DNA from: Magnetovibrio sp.
GTDB taxonomy: Bacteria; Pseudomonadota; Alphaproteobacteria; Rhodospirillales; Magnetovibrionaceae
Length of the DNA stretch: 64,000 bases
Direction: 5' to 3'
NCBI GenBank assembly: GCA_026196495.1
Contig: JAPHSY010000039.1
Coordinates: 22,592 to 86,591, forward strand
This document shows, piece after piece, positions 44,498-54,610 of the stretch. Below the pieces are notes generated by a model. That model was given only the letters and a program-made list of their open reading frames with translations. It did not search any database and had not been told where the DNA came from. Positions within the stretch are counted from its first letter, which is position 1. The number at the start of each line of letters is the position of its first letter. The position numbers and the translations under genes are program-made.

Positions 44498-45340
44498 ATG
44501 GTGGGTACTATGAACATGGTCTCTTCTGCTCCCTCAGATGAGGAAGAAACAGCAGGTAGCGCACTGTGCCAAGAAATGGCACTAACCGTTTTGGATGATT
44601 ACACGCAGCGTTTAATTGATATGATTGAGTCCTCTACCGAAGGTGTGACGGTAAGTGACATTCGTGCCTTTTTATCCAATTACAAAACCAGCAATGTCTT
44701 CGCTGCAAATGATCGTTTTAAGTTGCATTTCCAGCACTGCGTTGACCGTCGTGAACGCGAAATTTTCGATCCGAACCGTCGATATCCCTTCAAACGCATT
44801 CTGACACGGCGTGTATCCGCCATATTTGCACCCGAAGGTGAACTGCACGAAAACTCTCAATATGTTTCACGACGGGTATTACCTGGATTGTTCGTCACCT
44901 TGGAAAAGATGGTCGGCAACGAGCCCTTCGATAAAGGCCATAACATCTGTATGGATCTAATAGAAATTTTCAACAAAACCAAAACTGGTTTTGTGTGGGA
45001 AGATCTCTACACCAACCCCCAGGCCCAAGCCGCATTGGACAACTTATTAATGGACTTGGTGCCACACTTTGCCAACTCCATGCGCCGTATAACTTGGATG
45101 TTAAACCTGATTAACAGTGAGCTAGCCCCGGCTGAACAATTTAGCTTCGAAGGCCCTGCCGCTGCCGATTGGCAATTGGATGACGCAGGACTGATCCGTC
45201 TGTTGCGTTTGCTATTTTCCAATCTCAAGGCTCAGCTCAAAGACACTGAGCACGCAGCAGCTTTGAGCGAACGCTATGGCACGGAGCAAACACGCGCTCT
45301 GCTGGCATTAATTCGGACCTTAGACAAAGCCGAAATCTAG
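44498..45340 (+). CDS. Unrecognised protein, first of a second paralogous pair
   Basis: A 280-residue soluble, helix-rich protein I do not recognise. It shares an overall plan and several blocks with the next gene: YPFKRILTRRVSAIF against PAFDRLMVKRFEQLF, SRRVLPGLFVTLEKMVG against SRRMLPGFFLALNMMLG, and HFANSMRRITWMLNLINSELAPAEQ against HFEDTIHRIEWFIHIINTHLAPAQQ. The first about 20 residues are acidic. Starts at 44498 and 44510 are both possible; the ribosome site is modest. No membrane segment, no catalytic motif seen. Confidence 0.72.
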   Translation: MVGTMNMVSSAPSDEEETAGSALCQEMALTVLDDYTQRLIDMIESSTEGVTVSDIRAFLSNYKTSNVFAANDRFKLHFQHCVDRREREIFDPNRRYPFKRILTRRVSAIFAPEGELHENSQYVSRRVLPGLFVTLEKMVGNEPFDKGHNICMDLIEIFNKTKTGFVWEDLYTNPQAQAALDNLLMDLVPHFANSMRRITWMLNLINSELAPAEQFSFEGPAAADWQLDDAGLIRLLRLLFSNLKAQLKDTEHAAALSERYGTEQTRALLALIRTLDKAEI

Positions 45341-45439
45341 AACTCCATACAAATTCAGATGGATTTAAACGTTGTGAATGGGTAATTTCTTCTGGCTCAG
45401 CCAATTTGCGCTGCGCCCTGGGGAAGGACCACCAAAACA

Positions 45440-46237
45440 ATGACGCCCAAAGCACCTGAAGAGATGTCTCGCAAACGCAGGCACGCCCGCTCACAAGCGT
45501 TGGCGCAAGCGGTGGTGGCTGCATTTACGGAACGGCTTCAAGAAGAAACCGCTCGGCACGATGGCTACCTCACCCATCAGCACATCCGCGAGCTTAATAC
45601 CGAGTTCCTAGCCAAGACCGAACAACTCACCATTGTGTTTGAGCAAGCCTTCGTTGACGCTGAACGCGAACAGGAAGAGCTGAAATGGTTTTCCATTAAG
45701 CGCCCTGCCTTTGATCGCTTGATGGTCAAACGGTTCGAGCAACTGTTCATGCAACGTCAAGCCGACGGTGTGGTACACGGCACCGTATCCAGACGCATGC
45801 TGCCGGGTTTCTTCTTGGCATTGAACATGATGTTGGGACCAGACAAGCTGGAATTCTTCCACAAACGTTCCGACGCAGCTGTGGATCGTGTAATGAAAGG
45901 GCAACTGCCCGTAAACTGGGTATTGGTGGACCAAGATTCAGAAATCCACGATATCATCTTGGATGCTCAGTTGGCCATCGCAGAACACTTTGAAGACACC
46001 ATACACCGTATCGAATGGTTCATACACATCATCAACACCCACTTGGCCCCAGCCCAACAAGGCGCCAGCGATGAAAGCTGGACATTGGGCAAGCGTGCTA
46101 TGCATGTCTTGATGAACAGTTTGCTCCAAGATTTGAAAAAAGCAGTTGGCGATGATCTGGCATGGCGTCACATGTCTGAGCGCCACCACAATCCAGACCG
46201 GACCAAAATTACCGACATTCTAGCTCGGTTTGATTAA
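45440..46237 (+). CDS. Unrecognised protein, second of a paralogous pair
   Basis: A 265-residue soluble paralogue of the preceding gene, 100 nt downstream. The N-terminus is basic (MTPKAPEEMSRKRRHARSQALAQ) rather than acidic. Conserved blocks include SRRMLPGFFLALNMMLGPDKLEFF and HRIEWFIHIINTHLAPAQQ. Divergence is considerable, so the duplication is old and both copies are kept. The two may form a heteromer. It converges with the HPP-family gene 23 nt away. Confidence 0.72.
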   Translation: MTPKAPEEMSRKRRHARSQALAQAVVAAFTERLQEETARHDGYLTHQHIRELNTEFLAKTEQLTIVFEQAFVDAEREQEELKWFSIKRPAFDRLMVKRFEQLFMQRQADGVVHGTVSRRMLPGFFLALNMMLGPDKLEFFHKRSDAAVDRVMKGQLPVNWVLVDQDSEIHDIILDAQLAIAEHFEDTIHRIEWFIHIINTHLAPAQQGASDESWTLGKRAMHVLMNSLLQDLKKAVGDDLAWRHMSERHHNPDRTKITDILARFD

Positions 46238-46260
46238 CTGACCTTAGGACTGTCGGTAGG

Positions 46261-46791
46261 TTAATACCAAAACGAAGGCCAGCGTTGTGATGCGCGGATA
46301 TTGTTAATGGCCAAGGCCACAGCAACCAAAATAGCCGCACCTAAACCGACAGGATAAAGCACATACAGATAACCAAGTTCATGCAATTCAGCCGATGCCA
46401 CCACGGCGATAAGAGCGGATGCCCCACCGGGGGGATGAACGCTGCGGGTCAATTGCATGGCGACTACAGCTAGCGATACAGCAAGAGCCGCCGATAACCA
46501 GTTCGCTTCACCCACAATCTGGAACACTGTCACCCCAATTGCAGCCGAGATCATATGCCCCAGAAGCACGTTGTAAGGCTGTGCAAAGGGGCTGGATGGC
46601 ACACCATAAATCAAGACCGCCGTTGCCCCGAACGCACCAATTACCAACGTTAGATCGGCATCATTCAAATAGAACTGCACCGCACTGGCAATGGCCGCAA
46701 TACCAATAAACGCGCCGACAAGACCACGCACAATATCAGACGTAGGTGGACGTGGTGAGTGAGTATGTCGTTTTGATCGTTTGTCGGCCAT
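46261..46791 (-). CDS. HPP-family membrane protein
   Basis: A 176-residue protein with four to five hydrophobic helices and the family motif SVHPPGGASALIAVVAS. HPP-family proteins are inner-membrane proteins; some in cyanobacteria and plants are linked to nitrite transport, but a function here is not established. The N-terminus is basic and histidine/proline-rich (KRSKRHTHSPRPPTS). Confidence 0.88.
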   Translation of the reverse strand: MADKRSKRHTHSPRPPTSDIVRGLVGAFIGIAAIASAVQFYLNDADLTLVIGAFGATAVLIYGVPSSPFAQPYNVLLGHMISAAIGVTVFQIVGEANWLSAALAVSLAVVAMQLTRSVHPPGGASALIAVVASAELHELGYLYVLYPVGLGAAILVAVALAINNIRASQRWPSFWY

Positions 46792-46842
46792 ATTGGGGGC
46801 ACATTAGCATATGTTGATGGAAATGGCTTCCCCTAGACACAA

Positions 46843-46872
46843 AAAAGGCGCCGGATAAATGCGGCGCCTTTT
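46843..46872. terminator. Rho-independent terminator downstream of the DAHP synthase gene
   Basis: Stem AAAAGGCGCCG (46843-46853) / CGGCGCCTTTT (46862-46872), 8-nt loop, with A and T runs on both sides, so it works on both strands. On the minus strand it lies 23 nt after the DAHP synthase stop and upstream of the HPP gene. Confidence 0.9.
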
Positions 46873-46894
46873 GTTGTTGGATTTGAAAGCGTTA

Positions 46895-48268
46895 TCAGCC
46901 AGCCACACGAACCTGTTCAGCCATGCGTTCTTCTTTGAGCTGTTCAGCCAACAAAAATGCCAGTTCCAAAGCCTGGGTCGCGTTCAACCGCGGATCACAG
47001 TGAGTGTGATAGCGATCGCCCAAGTTGGCTTCTTTGATGGCCTGACCACCACCAACACATTCCGTAACGTCTTGGCCGGTCATTTCAAAGTGAACGCCAC
47101 CAGCGTGACTGCCCTCGGACTTGTGCACTTGGAAGAAGGCTTTGACCTCACCCATGATCGCATTGACGTGACGGGTTTTGTAACCATTGGCGCTGACGGT
47201 GTTGGAGTGCATAGGATCGCACGACCAAATCACTTTGCGACCTTCACGTTCCACAGCTTGGATCAAGCCCGGCAATACATCGCCGATTTTGTCCGCGCCC
47301 ATGCGCGTGATCAACGTCAAACGACCCGCTTCGTTTTCAGGGTTCAGTGCATCGATCAGTTCAAGCAGTTCATCAGCACCCATGGTCGGACCAACTTTGC
47401 AGCCCACCGGGTTACCAACGCCTTTTAAGAACTCGATATGTGCGCCATCCAACTGACGGGTGCGCTCACCAATCCACAGCATATGGGCGGAGGTGTCGTA
47501 CCAGTTGCCGGAAATGGAATCTACGCGGGTCATACTTTGTTCGTAGTTCAGCAACAAGGCTTCGTGCGACGTGAAGAACGACGTTTCACGGATTTGTTTG
47601 GTGGTTTGCGACGTCATGCCGCAAGCGCCCATGAAGTCCAGTGCTTCTTGGATACGCACGGACATATCGCGATAGCGTTCGCCGAAATCACTGTCTTTGA
47701 CAAAACCAAGGTTCCAACGCTGAACCTTGTGTAGGTCGGCATAGCCACCTTGGGTCAAGGCGCGCAGGAAGTTTAGGGTGGAAGCAGACTGGTTGTAACC
47801 TTGCACCAGACGTTCCGGATCAGGAATACGGGCTTCGGCAGTGAAGTCCATGCCGTTGACCATATCGCCACGGTAAGACGGGAGTTCAACGCCATCGATG
47901 GTTTCGGTATCTGCGGAACGGGGTTTCGCAAACTGACCGGCCAAACGACCAACCTTAACCACCGGCATGGCAGCACCATAAGTCAGCACAATCGCCATTT
48001 GCAGCAACACACGGAGCGTATCGCGCAGGTTATCGGGGTGGAATTCAGCAAAGCTTTCGGCGCAATCACCACCTTGCAGCAAAAACGCTTCACCGTTGGC
48101 AACATCGGCCAACTTGGTTTTCAGCTTGCGGGCTTCACCAGCGGAAACCAGGGGCGGAACAACGCTCAGGCGTTCTTCCACAGCCCTGAGGGCTTCCGGG
48201 TCGGGGTAATTGGGCATCTGGATCGCTTTTTTGCTTCTCCAGCTTGCGGGTGTCCATTGTTCGGACAT
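46895..48268 (-). CDS. aroG: Class II 3-deoxy-7-phosphoheptulonate (DAHP) synthase
   Basis: A 457-residue plant/class II DAHP synthase, the first shikimate-pathway enzyme. Marks: [69 protein letters not shown] and [11 protein letters not shown], with the C-terminal [15 protein letters not shown]. Monofunctional, no chorismate mutase domain. Standard length. Single gene between its own terminator and gor. Confidence 0.95.
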   Translation of the reverse strand: MSEQWTPASWRSKKAIQMPNYPDPEALRAVEERLSVVPPLVSAGEARKLKTKLADVANGEAFLLQGGDCAESFAEFHPDNLRDTLRVLLQMAIVLTYGAAMPVVKVGRLAGQFAKPRSADTETIDGVELPSYRGDMVNGMDFTAEARIPDPERLVQGYNQSASTLNFLRALTQGGYADLHKVQRWNLGFVKDSDFGERYRDMSVRIQEALDFMGACGMTSQTTKQIRETSFFTSHEALLLNYEQSMTRVDSISGNWYDTSAHMLWIGERTRQLDGAHIEFLKGVGNPVGCKVGPTMGADELLELIDALNPENEAGRLTLITRMGADKIGDVLPGLIQAVEREGRKVIWSCDPMHSNTVSANGYKTRHVNAIMGEVKAFFQVHKSEGSHAGGVHFEMTGQDVTECVGGGQAIKEANLGDRYHTHCDPRLNATQALELAFLLAEQLKEERMAEQVRVAG

Positions 48269-48423
48269 GGCGCAGTTCCTTTTTAGTTCATTCAGCCTGT
48301 TTGCTCGTGCCTAAGTCAAACCGGGGGAGGTCCAAAGGCTTGAACGCGAGGTGATAGCGCGCTTTGGCCTTTTTTTCCAGGGCAAAGGTGCGAAATCCAG
48401 CGATTCGAGCGAAAAACCTAGCC

Positions 48424-49806
48424 TTATACGTCTTCGTCGTGATCCGGCAGCTTATCGCGCATGGTTACAAATTCTTCTGCCGCAGTGGGGTGTATCCCAA
48501 CCGTGGCGTCGAATTGCTGCTTGGTCGCACCACATTTTAGCGCAACACCAAAGCCTTGGACAATTTCCGGTGCATCGTCACCGACCATATGACAGCCGAC
48601 AACGATCTGGCTTTCGCGATCCACGATCAACTTCATCATGGCATGGGAATCCCGCCCAGACAGGGTGTGTTTCATGGGACGAAAACGCGACATGTAGATG
48701 TCCACATCCCCCCCTTTTTCTTTCGCTATGGCACGGGCTTCTGCTTCCATCAGGCCAACGGTGCCCACTGGTGGTTGGCTAAATACCGCCGCCGGAATGT
48801 TGTCGTAATCCATCGGACGCGGTGTATTTTTGAATTGCGTATCAACAAAGGCCATGCCTTCGTTAATCGCTACTGGGGTCAGTTGTATCCGATCAATCAC
48901 ATCGCCAAGCGCAAAAATCGACGGCACAGCGGTTTGGAAATACTCATCCACCACCACAGCGCCTTTTGGGGTCAGCTCAACACCAGCCTCTTCCAGGCCC
49001 AAACCCTTGGTGTTGGGTGCGCGCCCAGTGGCGTAAAATACCTGATCACAAGAAATGGTTTCGGTGCCATGCATGCGCACGGAATAACCATCGCCCTCTT
49101 TCTCAATAGAACGCACCACACATTCACGGTTGATGGTGATGCCAGCCTTTTCCATTTCCTGGGCCAAGGTGTCACGAATGTCTTCATCAAAGCCGCGCAA
49201 GATATTACCCGCACGGATAATGATAGTGACATCAGCACCCATGGAATTGAACAGACCTGCAAACTCAACGGCGATATAGCCACCGCCAACAATCACGATG
49301 CGTTCGGGAAATTCTTCCAAGTCGAGCGCTTCGTTCGACGTAATGGCGTGCTCAATCCCCGGAATATCCGGCAGATGCGGCCAGCCACCAGTAGCAATCA
49401 AAATCTTTTCTGTGGTGTAGGTCTTGCCGTTTACCTCAACCGTATGGGCGTCTTTGACCACACCGCGACCATCCAAGTGATCCACGTTGTTTTCACGCAA
49501 GATACGGCCATAAATGCCTTCCAAACGATCCAGCTCGGCATTTTTGGTGGCGATCAATTGCGGCCAGTCCAGCTTGGTTTCTCCGACAGACCAACCAAAA
49601 CCTTTGGCATCACTAAAGCCATGGGCAAACTGGGATGCGTAGACCAAGAGCTTCTTCGGCACACAGCCGCGCATCACACAGGTACCACCAACGCGGCTTT
49701 CTTCCACCACAGCCACACGCGCCCCTGTTTGCGAAGCCATACGTGAAGCACGCACACCGCCGGAACCAGCACCAATAGTGATGAGATCGTAATCGAATTT
49801 GGACAT
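48424..49806 (-). CDS. gor: Glutathione-disulfide reductase
   Basis: A 460-residue FAD-dependent pyridine nucleotide disulfide oxidoreductase. FAD motif ITIGAGSGGVRASRMAS, redox disulfide GGTCVMRGCVPKKLL, NAD(P) motif VIVGGGYIAVEFAGLFNSMGADVTII with the arginine following (IRAGNILRGFD), and C-terminal GIHPTAAEEFVTMR with the catalytic His-Glu. It reduces GSSG with NADPH. Between gor and the upstream gabD gene sits a HEPN-like gene on the other strand. Confidence 0.94.
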   Translation of the reverse strand: MSKFDYDLITIGAGSGGVRASRMASQTGARVAVVEESRVGGTCVMRGCVPKKLLVYASQFAHGFSDAKGFGWSVGETKLDWPQLIATKNAELDRLEGIYGRILRENNVDHLDGRGVVKDAHTVEVNGKTYTTEKILIATGGWPHLPDIPGIEHAITSNEALDLEEFPERIVIVGGGYIAVEFAGLFNSMGADVTIIIRAGNILRGFDEDIRDTLAQEMEKAGITINRECVVRSIEKEGDGYSVRMHGTETISCDQVFYATGRAPNTKGLGLEEAGVELTPKGAVVVDEYFQTAVPSIFALGDVIDRIQLTPVAINEGMAFVDTQFKNTPRPMDYDNIPAAVFSQPPVGTVGLMEAEARAIAKEKGGDVDIYMSRFRPMKHTLSGRDSHAMMKLIVDRESQIVVGCHMVGDDAPEIVQGFGVALKCGATKQQFDATVGIHPTAAEEFVTMRDKLPDHDEDV

Positions 49807-49892
49807 TCTGCGTATCCTTGTATTATCAAGTCTAAAGTTGGGAGCATTCGTAAATTAGCCCCAAACAATAACCAGGGCATGGTGGTGATAAT

Positions 49893-50459
49893 ATGTCAGG
49901 AAGTCATGAAAGAAACCATGGTCAATATATGGACCTACTCGATTTCAAAAGCCCCGAACAAGCATATCAGGAAGTCAAAAATCTAGCCTCAAACCTCTCA
50001 GATGATGAGCATACAATTCGCTCATGTATTTTTGACATGCATGCTGCTGTCGAAATTGAACTAAGACGCATCTATTACCATCATTTTAAATCACTACTAT
50101 TCCTGACCGATGATGAAGATTTGAACCAAAAGACTCTCGCTAAATTTGATAAAATGATTGAGCGACTTAGCTTTATGGACATGTATCGTGTTTTAAAGCC
50201 AATACTTAATAGTTGGCCATACCCTGAGCTCGCTCATATTGAAAAAATAAATGAGACCCGCAACAAAGCGGCTCACGGTGGTGATACGAACAAAGTCCTT
50301 TATCAGAATAGGAACCCATTTAAGGATCCTGACTGCTTTGCTCAAATGCACTTCGATATATGGGCTATCAAGAAATCAACAGCTAAGTTTTTTGATTGGA
50401 CAATTGAAGGACCAAAAAGAAAGCTTCGCCGTTATTACGATAAGTATGGAGATATCTAA
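49893..50459 (+). CDS. HEPN-like protein (DUF4145-type fold)
   Basis: A 188-residue, AT-rich, orphan gene. The helical core carries ETRNKAAHGG, where R123-N124-x3-H128 matches the Rx4-6H signature of HEPN RNases, and a preceding helix pair (HAAVEIELRRIYYHHF, MIERLSFMDMYRVLKPI) fits the HEPN four-helix plan. HEPN domains occur in toxins, Abi systems and RNA-processing proteins. No MNT-type antitoxin partner is adjacent, so an RNase toxin role is only a guess. Two starts (49893, 49929) are possible. Its stop overlaps the convergent gabD stop. Confidence 0.7.
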   Translation: MSGSHERNHGQYMDLLDFKSPEQAYQEVKNLASNLSDDEHTIRSCIFDMHAAVEIELRRIYYHHFKSLLFLTDDEDLNQKTLAKFDKMIERLSFMDMYRVLKPILNSWPYPELAHIEKINETRNKAAHGGDTNKVLYQNRNPFKDPDCFAQMHFDIWAIKKSTAKFFDWTIEGPKRKLRRYYDKYGDI

Positions 50460-51907
50460 ATCCCACCGAGGCACAGGTATTTCATCTCGACAAATTCTTC
50501 GATACCTTGCTTGCCACCTTCGCGTCCCAGGCCTGATTCTTTGACGCCGCCAAACGGGGCCAGCTCGGTTGAGATGATGCCTTCATTGATGCCGATGATG
50601 CCGTATTCCAATTCTTCCGCCACGCGGTAGACCCGGCCCACATCGCGGGCATAGAAGTAGGCTGCCAAGCCGTACGGGGTGTCGTTGGCTTTGGCGATCA
50701 CGTCCGCCTCATCGGTGAAACGATAAAGTGGTGCCACAGGACCAAAAATTTCTTCGGAGGCGCAGGCCATGTCATTGGTGACGTCGGTTAAGATGGTCGG
50801 GGTGTAGAACGTGCCGCCCAGTTCATGACGTGCACCACCAACGGCAATCTTGGCACCTTTGTCCACCGCATCGGCAACCAGGCGTTCGACCTTCTCAACA
50901 GCGGCTTGGTTGATCAGTGGGCCTTGTGCAACACCGTCTTCAAAACCTTCGCCCACCTTTAGCTCACCCACCGCGGCAGCCATTTTTTTGGTGAAGACAT
51001 CATAGACACCGTCTTGTACATAAATGCGATTTGCACAGACACAGGTTTGTCCGGTGTTGCGATATTTGGAGGCCATCACACCCGCAACAGCAGCATCCAG
51101 ATCCGCATCATCAAAGACGATGAACGGCGCGTTTCCGCCCAGTTCCAACGACATCTTTTTGACCGTATCCGCACTTTGTTTCATTAGCAATTTGCCCACG
51201 GCAGTGGAGCCCGTAAAGGAAACTTTGCGCACCGCTGGGTTGGACGTAATTTCCGCGCCAATGTCTTGCGGCACCCCTGTCACCACGTTGAACACACCCG
51301 CCGGAATGCCCGCACGCTCCGCCAGTTCCGCCAACGCCAACGCCGAATACGGGGTGTCTTCAGCAGGTTTTGCCACCACCGTACAGCCCGCGGCCAGTGC
51401 CGGGGCGCATTTGCGGGTGATCATGGCATTGGGGAAGTTCCACGGCGTAATCGACGCCACAACACCAATGGGCTGTTTAATCACTTGAATACGACGATTG
51501 GCGGCATTGGTCGGGATGGTTTCACCGTAGAGACGCTTGGCTTCTTCGCCGAACCATTCAATGAACGACGCACCGTAGACAATTTCGCCCATGGCCTCGG
51601 CCAACGGCTTGCCTTGTTCCAAGGTCATCATCTTGGCGAGGTCTTCTTGTGCTTCCATCACCAGCTCATACCACTTGCGCAAAATGGTGGCACGTTCCTT
51701 GGCGGTTTTGGCACGCCAAGCCGGAAGTGCAGCTTCGGCAGCGGCGATGGCTTTCGCCGTCTCATCTCGGCCCATTTTTGGAACGGAACCCAGCACTTCA
51801 CCCGAAGCCGGATTGGTGACGGCAAACGTTGACCCATCGTCGGCATCAACCCAAGCCCCATTGATGTAGGCTTGTTGGCGAAAAAGGGCGCTGTCTTTAA
51901 GTTCCAT
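50456..51907 (-). CDS. gabD: Succinate-semialdehyde dehydrogenase (NAD(P)+)
   Basis: A 483-residue aldehyde dehydrogenase of the GabD type. Marks: TPWNFPNAMITRKCAPALAAGCTVVAKPAEDTP, FTGSTAVGKLLM, catalytic glutamate in SLELGGNAPFIV and catalytic cysteine in NTGQTCVCANR, ending with the YGLAAYFYARDV and GREGGKQGIEEFVEMKYL typical of GabD. It oxidises succinate semialdehyde to succinate in the GABA shunt. ATG at 51907 is chosen with GGAGA 6 nt upstream over the longer frame to 51925. Confidence 0.92.
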   Translation of the reverse strand: MELKDSALFRQQAYINGAWVDADDGSTFAVTNPASGEVLGSVPKMGRDETAKAIAAAEAALPAWRAKTAKERATILRKWYELVMEAQEDLAKMMTLEQGKPLAEAMGEIVYGASFIEWFGEEAKRLYGETIPTNAANRRIQVIKQPIGVVASITPWNFPNAMITRKCAPALAAGCTVVAKPAEDTPYSALALAELAERAGIPAGVFNVVTGVPQDIGAEITSNPAVRKVSFTGSTAVGKLLMKQSADTVKKMSLELGGNAPFIVFDDADLDAAVAGVMASKYRNTGQTCVCANRIYVQDGVYDVFTKKMAAAVGELKVGEGFEDGVAQGPLINQAAVEKVERLVADAVDKGAKIAVGGARHELGGTFYTPTILTDVTNDMACASEEIFGPVAPLYRFTDEADVIAKANDTPYGLAAYFYARDVGRVYRVAEELEYGIIGINEGIISTELAPFGGVKESGLGREGGKQGIEEFVEMKYLCLGGI

Positions 51908-51987
51908 GGAAATTCTCCGGGTCAATCACAATATTTGAAGCAGTATAACCTTGACCTACCCCTATATGGAGGCTTTAGGGTAAAATT

Positions 51988-52422
51988 ATGAACAAAAATA
52001 TATACTTCCCTATTATTACCGTCATCACAGGCCTTTTGTCAGGCTGTGGCGACACTCTAGAAAGTGCCGACGCAACCAATTCTGAAGCCGTGCGTTTGGG
52101 ACAAATCATTTACGCTGACCATTGTGCGGAATGCCACGGCATCAACCTAGAAGGTCAACCCAATTGGCGCAGCCCTAAAGAAGACGGCATGCTCCCCGCC
52201 CCTCCTCATGACGACAGCGGTCACACCTGGCATCACGATGACCAATTGCTGTTCAATTACACCAAAGGTGGCGGAGCCGCCATTGCCCCCAAAGGCTTTA
52301 AAAGCGGCATGCCAGCTTATGGTGAAATTTTATCAGATCAACAAATCTGGCAGGTGCTCAGTTACATCAAAAGCCGCTGGAGCCCACAAGCCCAAGAACG
52401 CCAAGCGCAAATGAATAAATAG
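51988..52422 (+). CDS. Monohaem cytochrome c lipoprotein
   Basis: A 144-residue class I cytochrome c. The N-terminus (MNKNIYFPIITVITGLLSGC) ends in a lipobox LLSG-C, so it is probably a lipid-anchored periplasmic protein. Haem-binding CAECH follows at about residue 46, and a methionine ligand is likely in SGMPAYG. It may pass electrons to an oxidase or from a dehydrogenase; the partner is not in the window. The gene shares a 62-nt divergent region with gabD and converges with a sensor-kinase gene 2 nt away. Confidence 0.88.
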   Translation: MNKNIYFPIITVITGLLSGCGDTLESADATNSEAVRLGQIIYADHCAECHGINLEGQPNWRSPKEDGMLPAPPHDDSGHTWHHDDQLLFNYTKGGGAAIAPKGFKSGMPAYGEILSDQQIWQVLSYIKSRWSPQAQERQAQMNK

Positions 52423-52424
52423 CC

Positions 52425-54455
52425 TCACTCAACGTTAGGCAAGGTAAAATAAAATGTTGTTCCTTGGCCCATTTTGGTGTCGTAGCCGATGGTGCCACCG
52501 TGCTTTTCAATAATCATCCGGGTGATGTTAAGCCCCAGTCCAGTACCACCTTTTTCGCGACTGTCGGAACCATCCATTTGTTGAAAACGTCCAAAAATAT
52601 TTTCACGGAAACTTTCCGGGATGCCGGGGCCGTAATCCTTAACCTTGACGCACGTACCCTGACCATTTTGACCAGTAGAAACTTCTACCTTGGACCCTTC
52701 AGGGGAGAATTTCGCTGCATTTGATAACAAGTTCGTCAACGCTTGATCGAGACGGTTGGGGTCCGCCTTTACGATAGCTGTATCGTCACCCTGTAAGAAA
52801 ATAAATTCCACCCCAAACTCTTCTGCATAAGCAGCGTTGGCATCAATACAGTCTTGGATCAAATCATTAAGAACGACAGGTTCAAGTTGAAAATCAACAA
52901 CACCAGATTCCAGCTTTTCGACATCCAGGATATCATTAACCAACAAAATCAAACGTTCTGTATTCTTTTGTGCCAACTCAACCATTTCCATGGCATCACT
53001 GGACAAACCACCCATGGCGCCGCCTGACACCAACCCCAAAGCCCCCTTTATCGATGTTAAGGGCGTGCGCAGTTCATGGCTAACGGTTGAGATAAATTCA
53101 TCTTTGAGAGTGCCCACTTTTTTCCGTTCGGTGATATCTGTATGCGTGCCCGCCATACGCAATGGTTTGTCATCATCACTCCATTCGACCACTTTGCCGC
53201 GATCAACAACCCAAACCCATTGGCCGTTGCGGTGACGCATGCGGATTTCACATTCGTAACGCTCCAGTTCCCTGGAAAAATTTTTATCTAACAATTCACT
53301 GGATCGTTTCAAATCATCCGGATGGGCATATTTTGTCCACGTGTCGATAGTGGTTGATTCCAGTTCATCCAAACTGTACCCAATAATTTCCGCCCAACGT
53401 TCGTTGAAAGTGGTTTCTCCCGTTTGCACATTCCATTCCCAGGTCCCGACATTGGTACCCCAAATGATTTCTTGAAGACGCAAGCTTTCACGGTTGAGGT
53501 CTTTCTCCGCTCGTTTACGCTGATTGACTTCTGCCTGAAGCTTGCGGTTCCAGAAAAAGAAAACGGTCACAAGTATACCGCCAGCGCCAAACGAGATAAT
53601 AAACCAGCGCCAATCAACTTCAGCCTCGTACTTAACCCGGACCCAGCGGTTATAGATGGCATCGCGCTGTTCAGGAGTGATGGAGTCTAACGCCTTTTGC
53701 AATATGGGAACCAGTTCCGGCCAATCTTTGCGTACCGCCATGGACAATTCAAACCGATACGGTGTTTGCCCAGAAATTTTTAAATTCGTCAGCCCAGTTT
53801 CACGAATGACCTGAGTAGCGACCGCCAGATTTCCAACAAAAGCAAACGTCTTCCCAGTCGAAACGGCTTCTAATCCTGCATGGACATTCTTTGCCAAGGA
53901 AAGTTTTAGGTTGGGGTGGTTGCGGGCCAACAAATCATGAGTGGCGTAACTTTCCACCACGCCGACTTCATGTTTGTGCAAAGCATCTAGACCATCAATA
54001 AAATCCTGATCGTCGCGAGTGAAGATGACCATCGGGAACGAAATATAGGGTTTTGTAAAATTTACGAACTTATCGCGTTGCGGTGTCTGCACCACCAAGG
54101 AAAAAACATCCAAATCACGCGCTTTTACAGCCTCGACCATTTCCGCCCAAGGGCGTTCCGTATCCACTTGCAACGTAATACCAAGGCGTTCTTCAACCAG
54201 GCGTACATATTCGGCCGCCATGCCGCGATACTGTTTTTGTTCATCAACAAATTCGAAAGGAGCCCAATCGATATCAACAGCCAAACGAATGGTTGGGTGC
54301 TTTTCAAGCCACGCTTGCTCTGCCGTAGTCAAAACCACATCTGGCAACAGTGGCTCTTGCGCCCATGTCAGCGTAGCAGGCAACAACAACGCCACTGCAA
54401 AATGACAGCATCTAAGCCATTTATCCCAGAACCGCCCCCGTATCGAAAGAAACAT
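52425..54455 (-). CDS. Sensor histidine kinase with periplasmic solute-binding (SBP_bac_3) domain
   Basis: A 676-residue membrane kinase. A signal peptide/first helix (about 15-33) precedes a bacterial solute-binding type 3 domain (about 45-280) as in BvgS-like sensors: IRLAVDIDWAPFEFVDEQKQYRGMAAE. Then one membrane helix (FIISFGAGGILVTVFFFWN), a PAS domain with PAC (MAGTHTDITERKK), and a kinase: VSHELRTPLTSIKGA (H box), LTNLLSNAAKFSPEG (N box), VKDYGPGIPESF and KGGTGLGLNITRMII (G boxes). No receiver domain, and no response regulator adjoins. GTG at 54497 is an alternative start; the ATG at 54455 gives a normal signal peptide. Confidence 0.9.
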   Translation of the reverse strand: MFLSIRGRFWDKWLRCCHFAVALLLPATLTWAQEPLLPDVVLTTAEQAWLEKHPTIRLAVDIDWAPFEFVDEQKQYRGMAAEYVRLVEERLGITLQVDTERPWAEMVEAVKARDLDVFSLVVQTPQRDKFVNFTKPYISFPMVIFTRDDQDFIDGLDALHKHEVGVVESYATHDLLARNHPNLKLSLAKNVHAGLEAVSTGKTFAFVGNLAVATQVIRETGLTNLKISGQTPYRFELSMAVRKDWPELVPILQKALDSITPEQRDAIYNRWVRVKYEAEVDWRWFIISFGAGGILVTVFFFWNRKLQAEVNQRKRAEKDLNRESLRLQEIIWGTNVGTWEWNVQTGETTFNERWAEIIGYSLDELESTTIDTWTKYAHPDDLKRSSELLDKNFSRELERYECEIRMRHRNGQWVWVVDRGKVVEWSDDDKPLRMAGTHTDITERKKVGTLKDEFISTVSHELRTPLTSIKGALGLVSGGAMGGLSSDAMEMVELAQKNTERLILLVNDILDVEKLESGVVDFQLEPVVLNDLIQDCIDANAAYAEEFGVEFIFLQGDDTAIVKADPNRLDQALTNLLSNAAKFSPEGSKVEVSTGQNGQGTCVKVKDYGPGIPESFRENIFGRFQQMDGSDSREKGGTGLGLNITRMIIEKHGGTIGYDTKMGQGTTFYFTLPNVE

Positions 54456-54610
54456 TGAAAATGTATACCTTACCAATTTAATCAAATTTAGCAGCACACA
54501 TAGTCAATATAACTCCCTGAAAAAGCTGAATTTAACAATCTTGTATTTAACCAATGTTGTATGGTGCTCTCCTCCATCTTGGAATTGATAGGCCCAAAAT
54601 CAAGGTTTGC

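Noticed and set aside
48360..48392. Hairpin downstream of gor considered as terminator
   Set aside because: The stem has a mismatch and no T tail on the gor strand; too weak to list.
48556..49746. Plus-strand frame of 396 codons opposite gor
   Set aside because: Shadow of gor, which has every family motif on the other strand.
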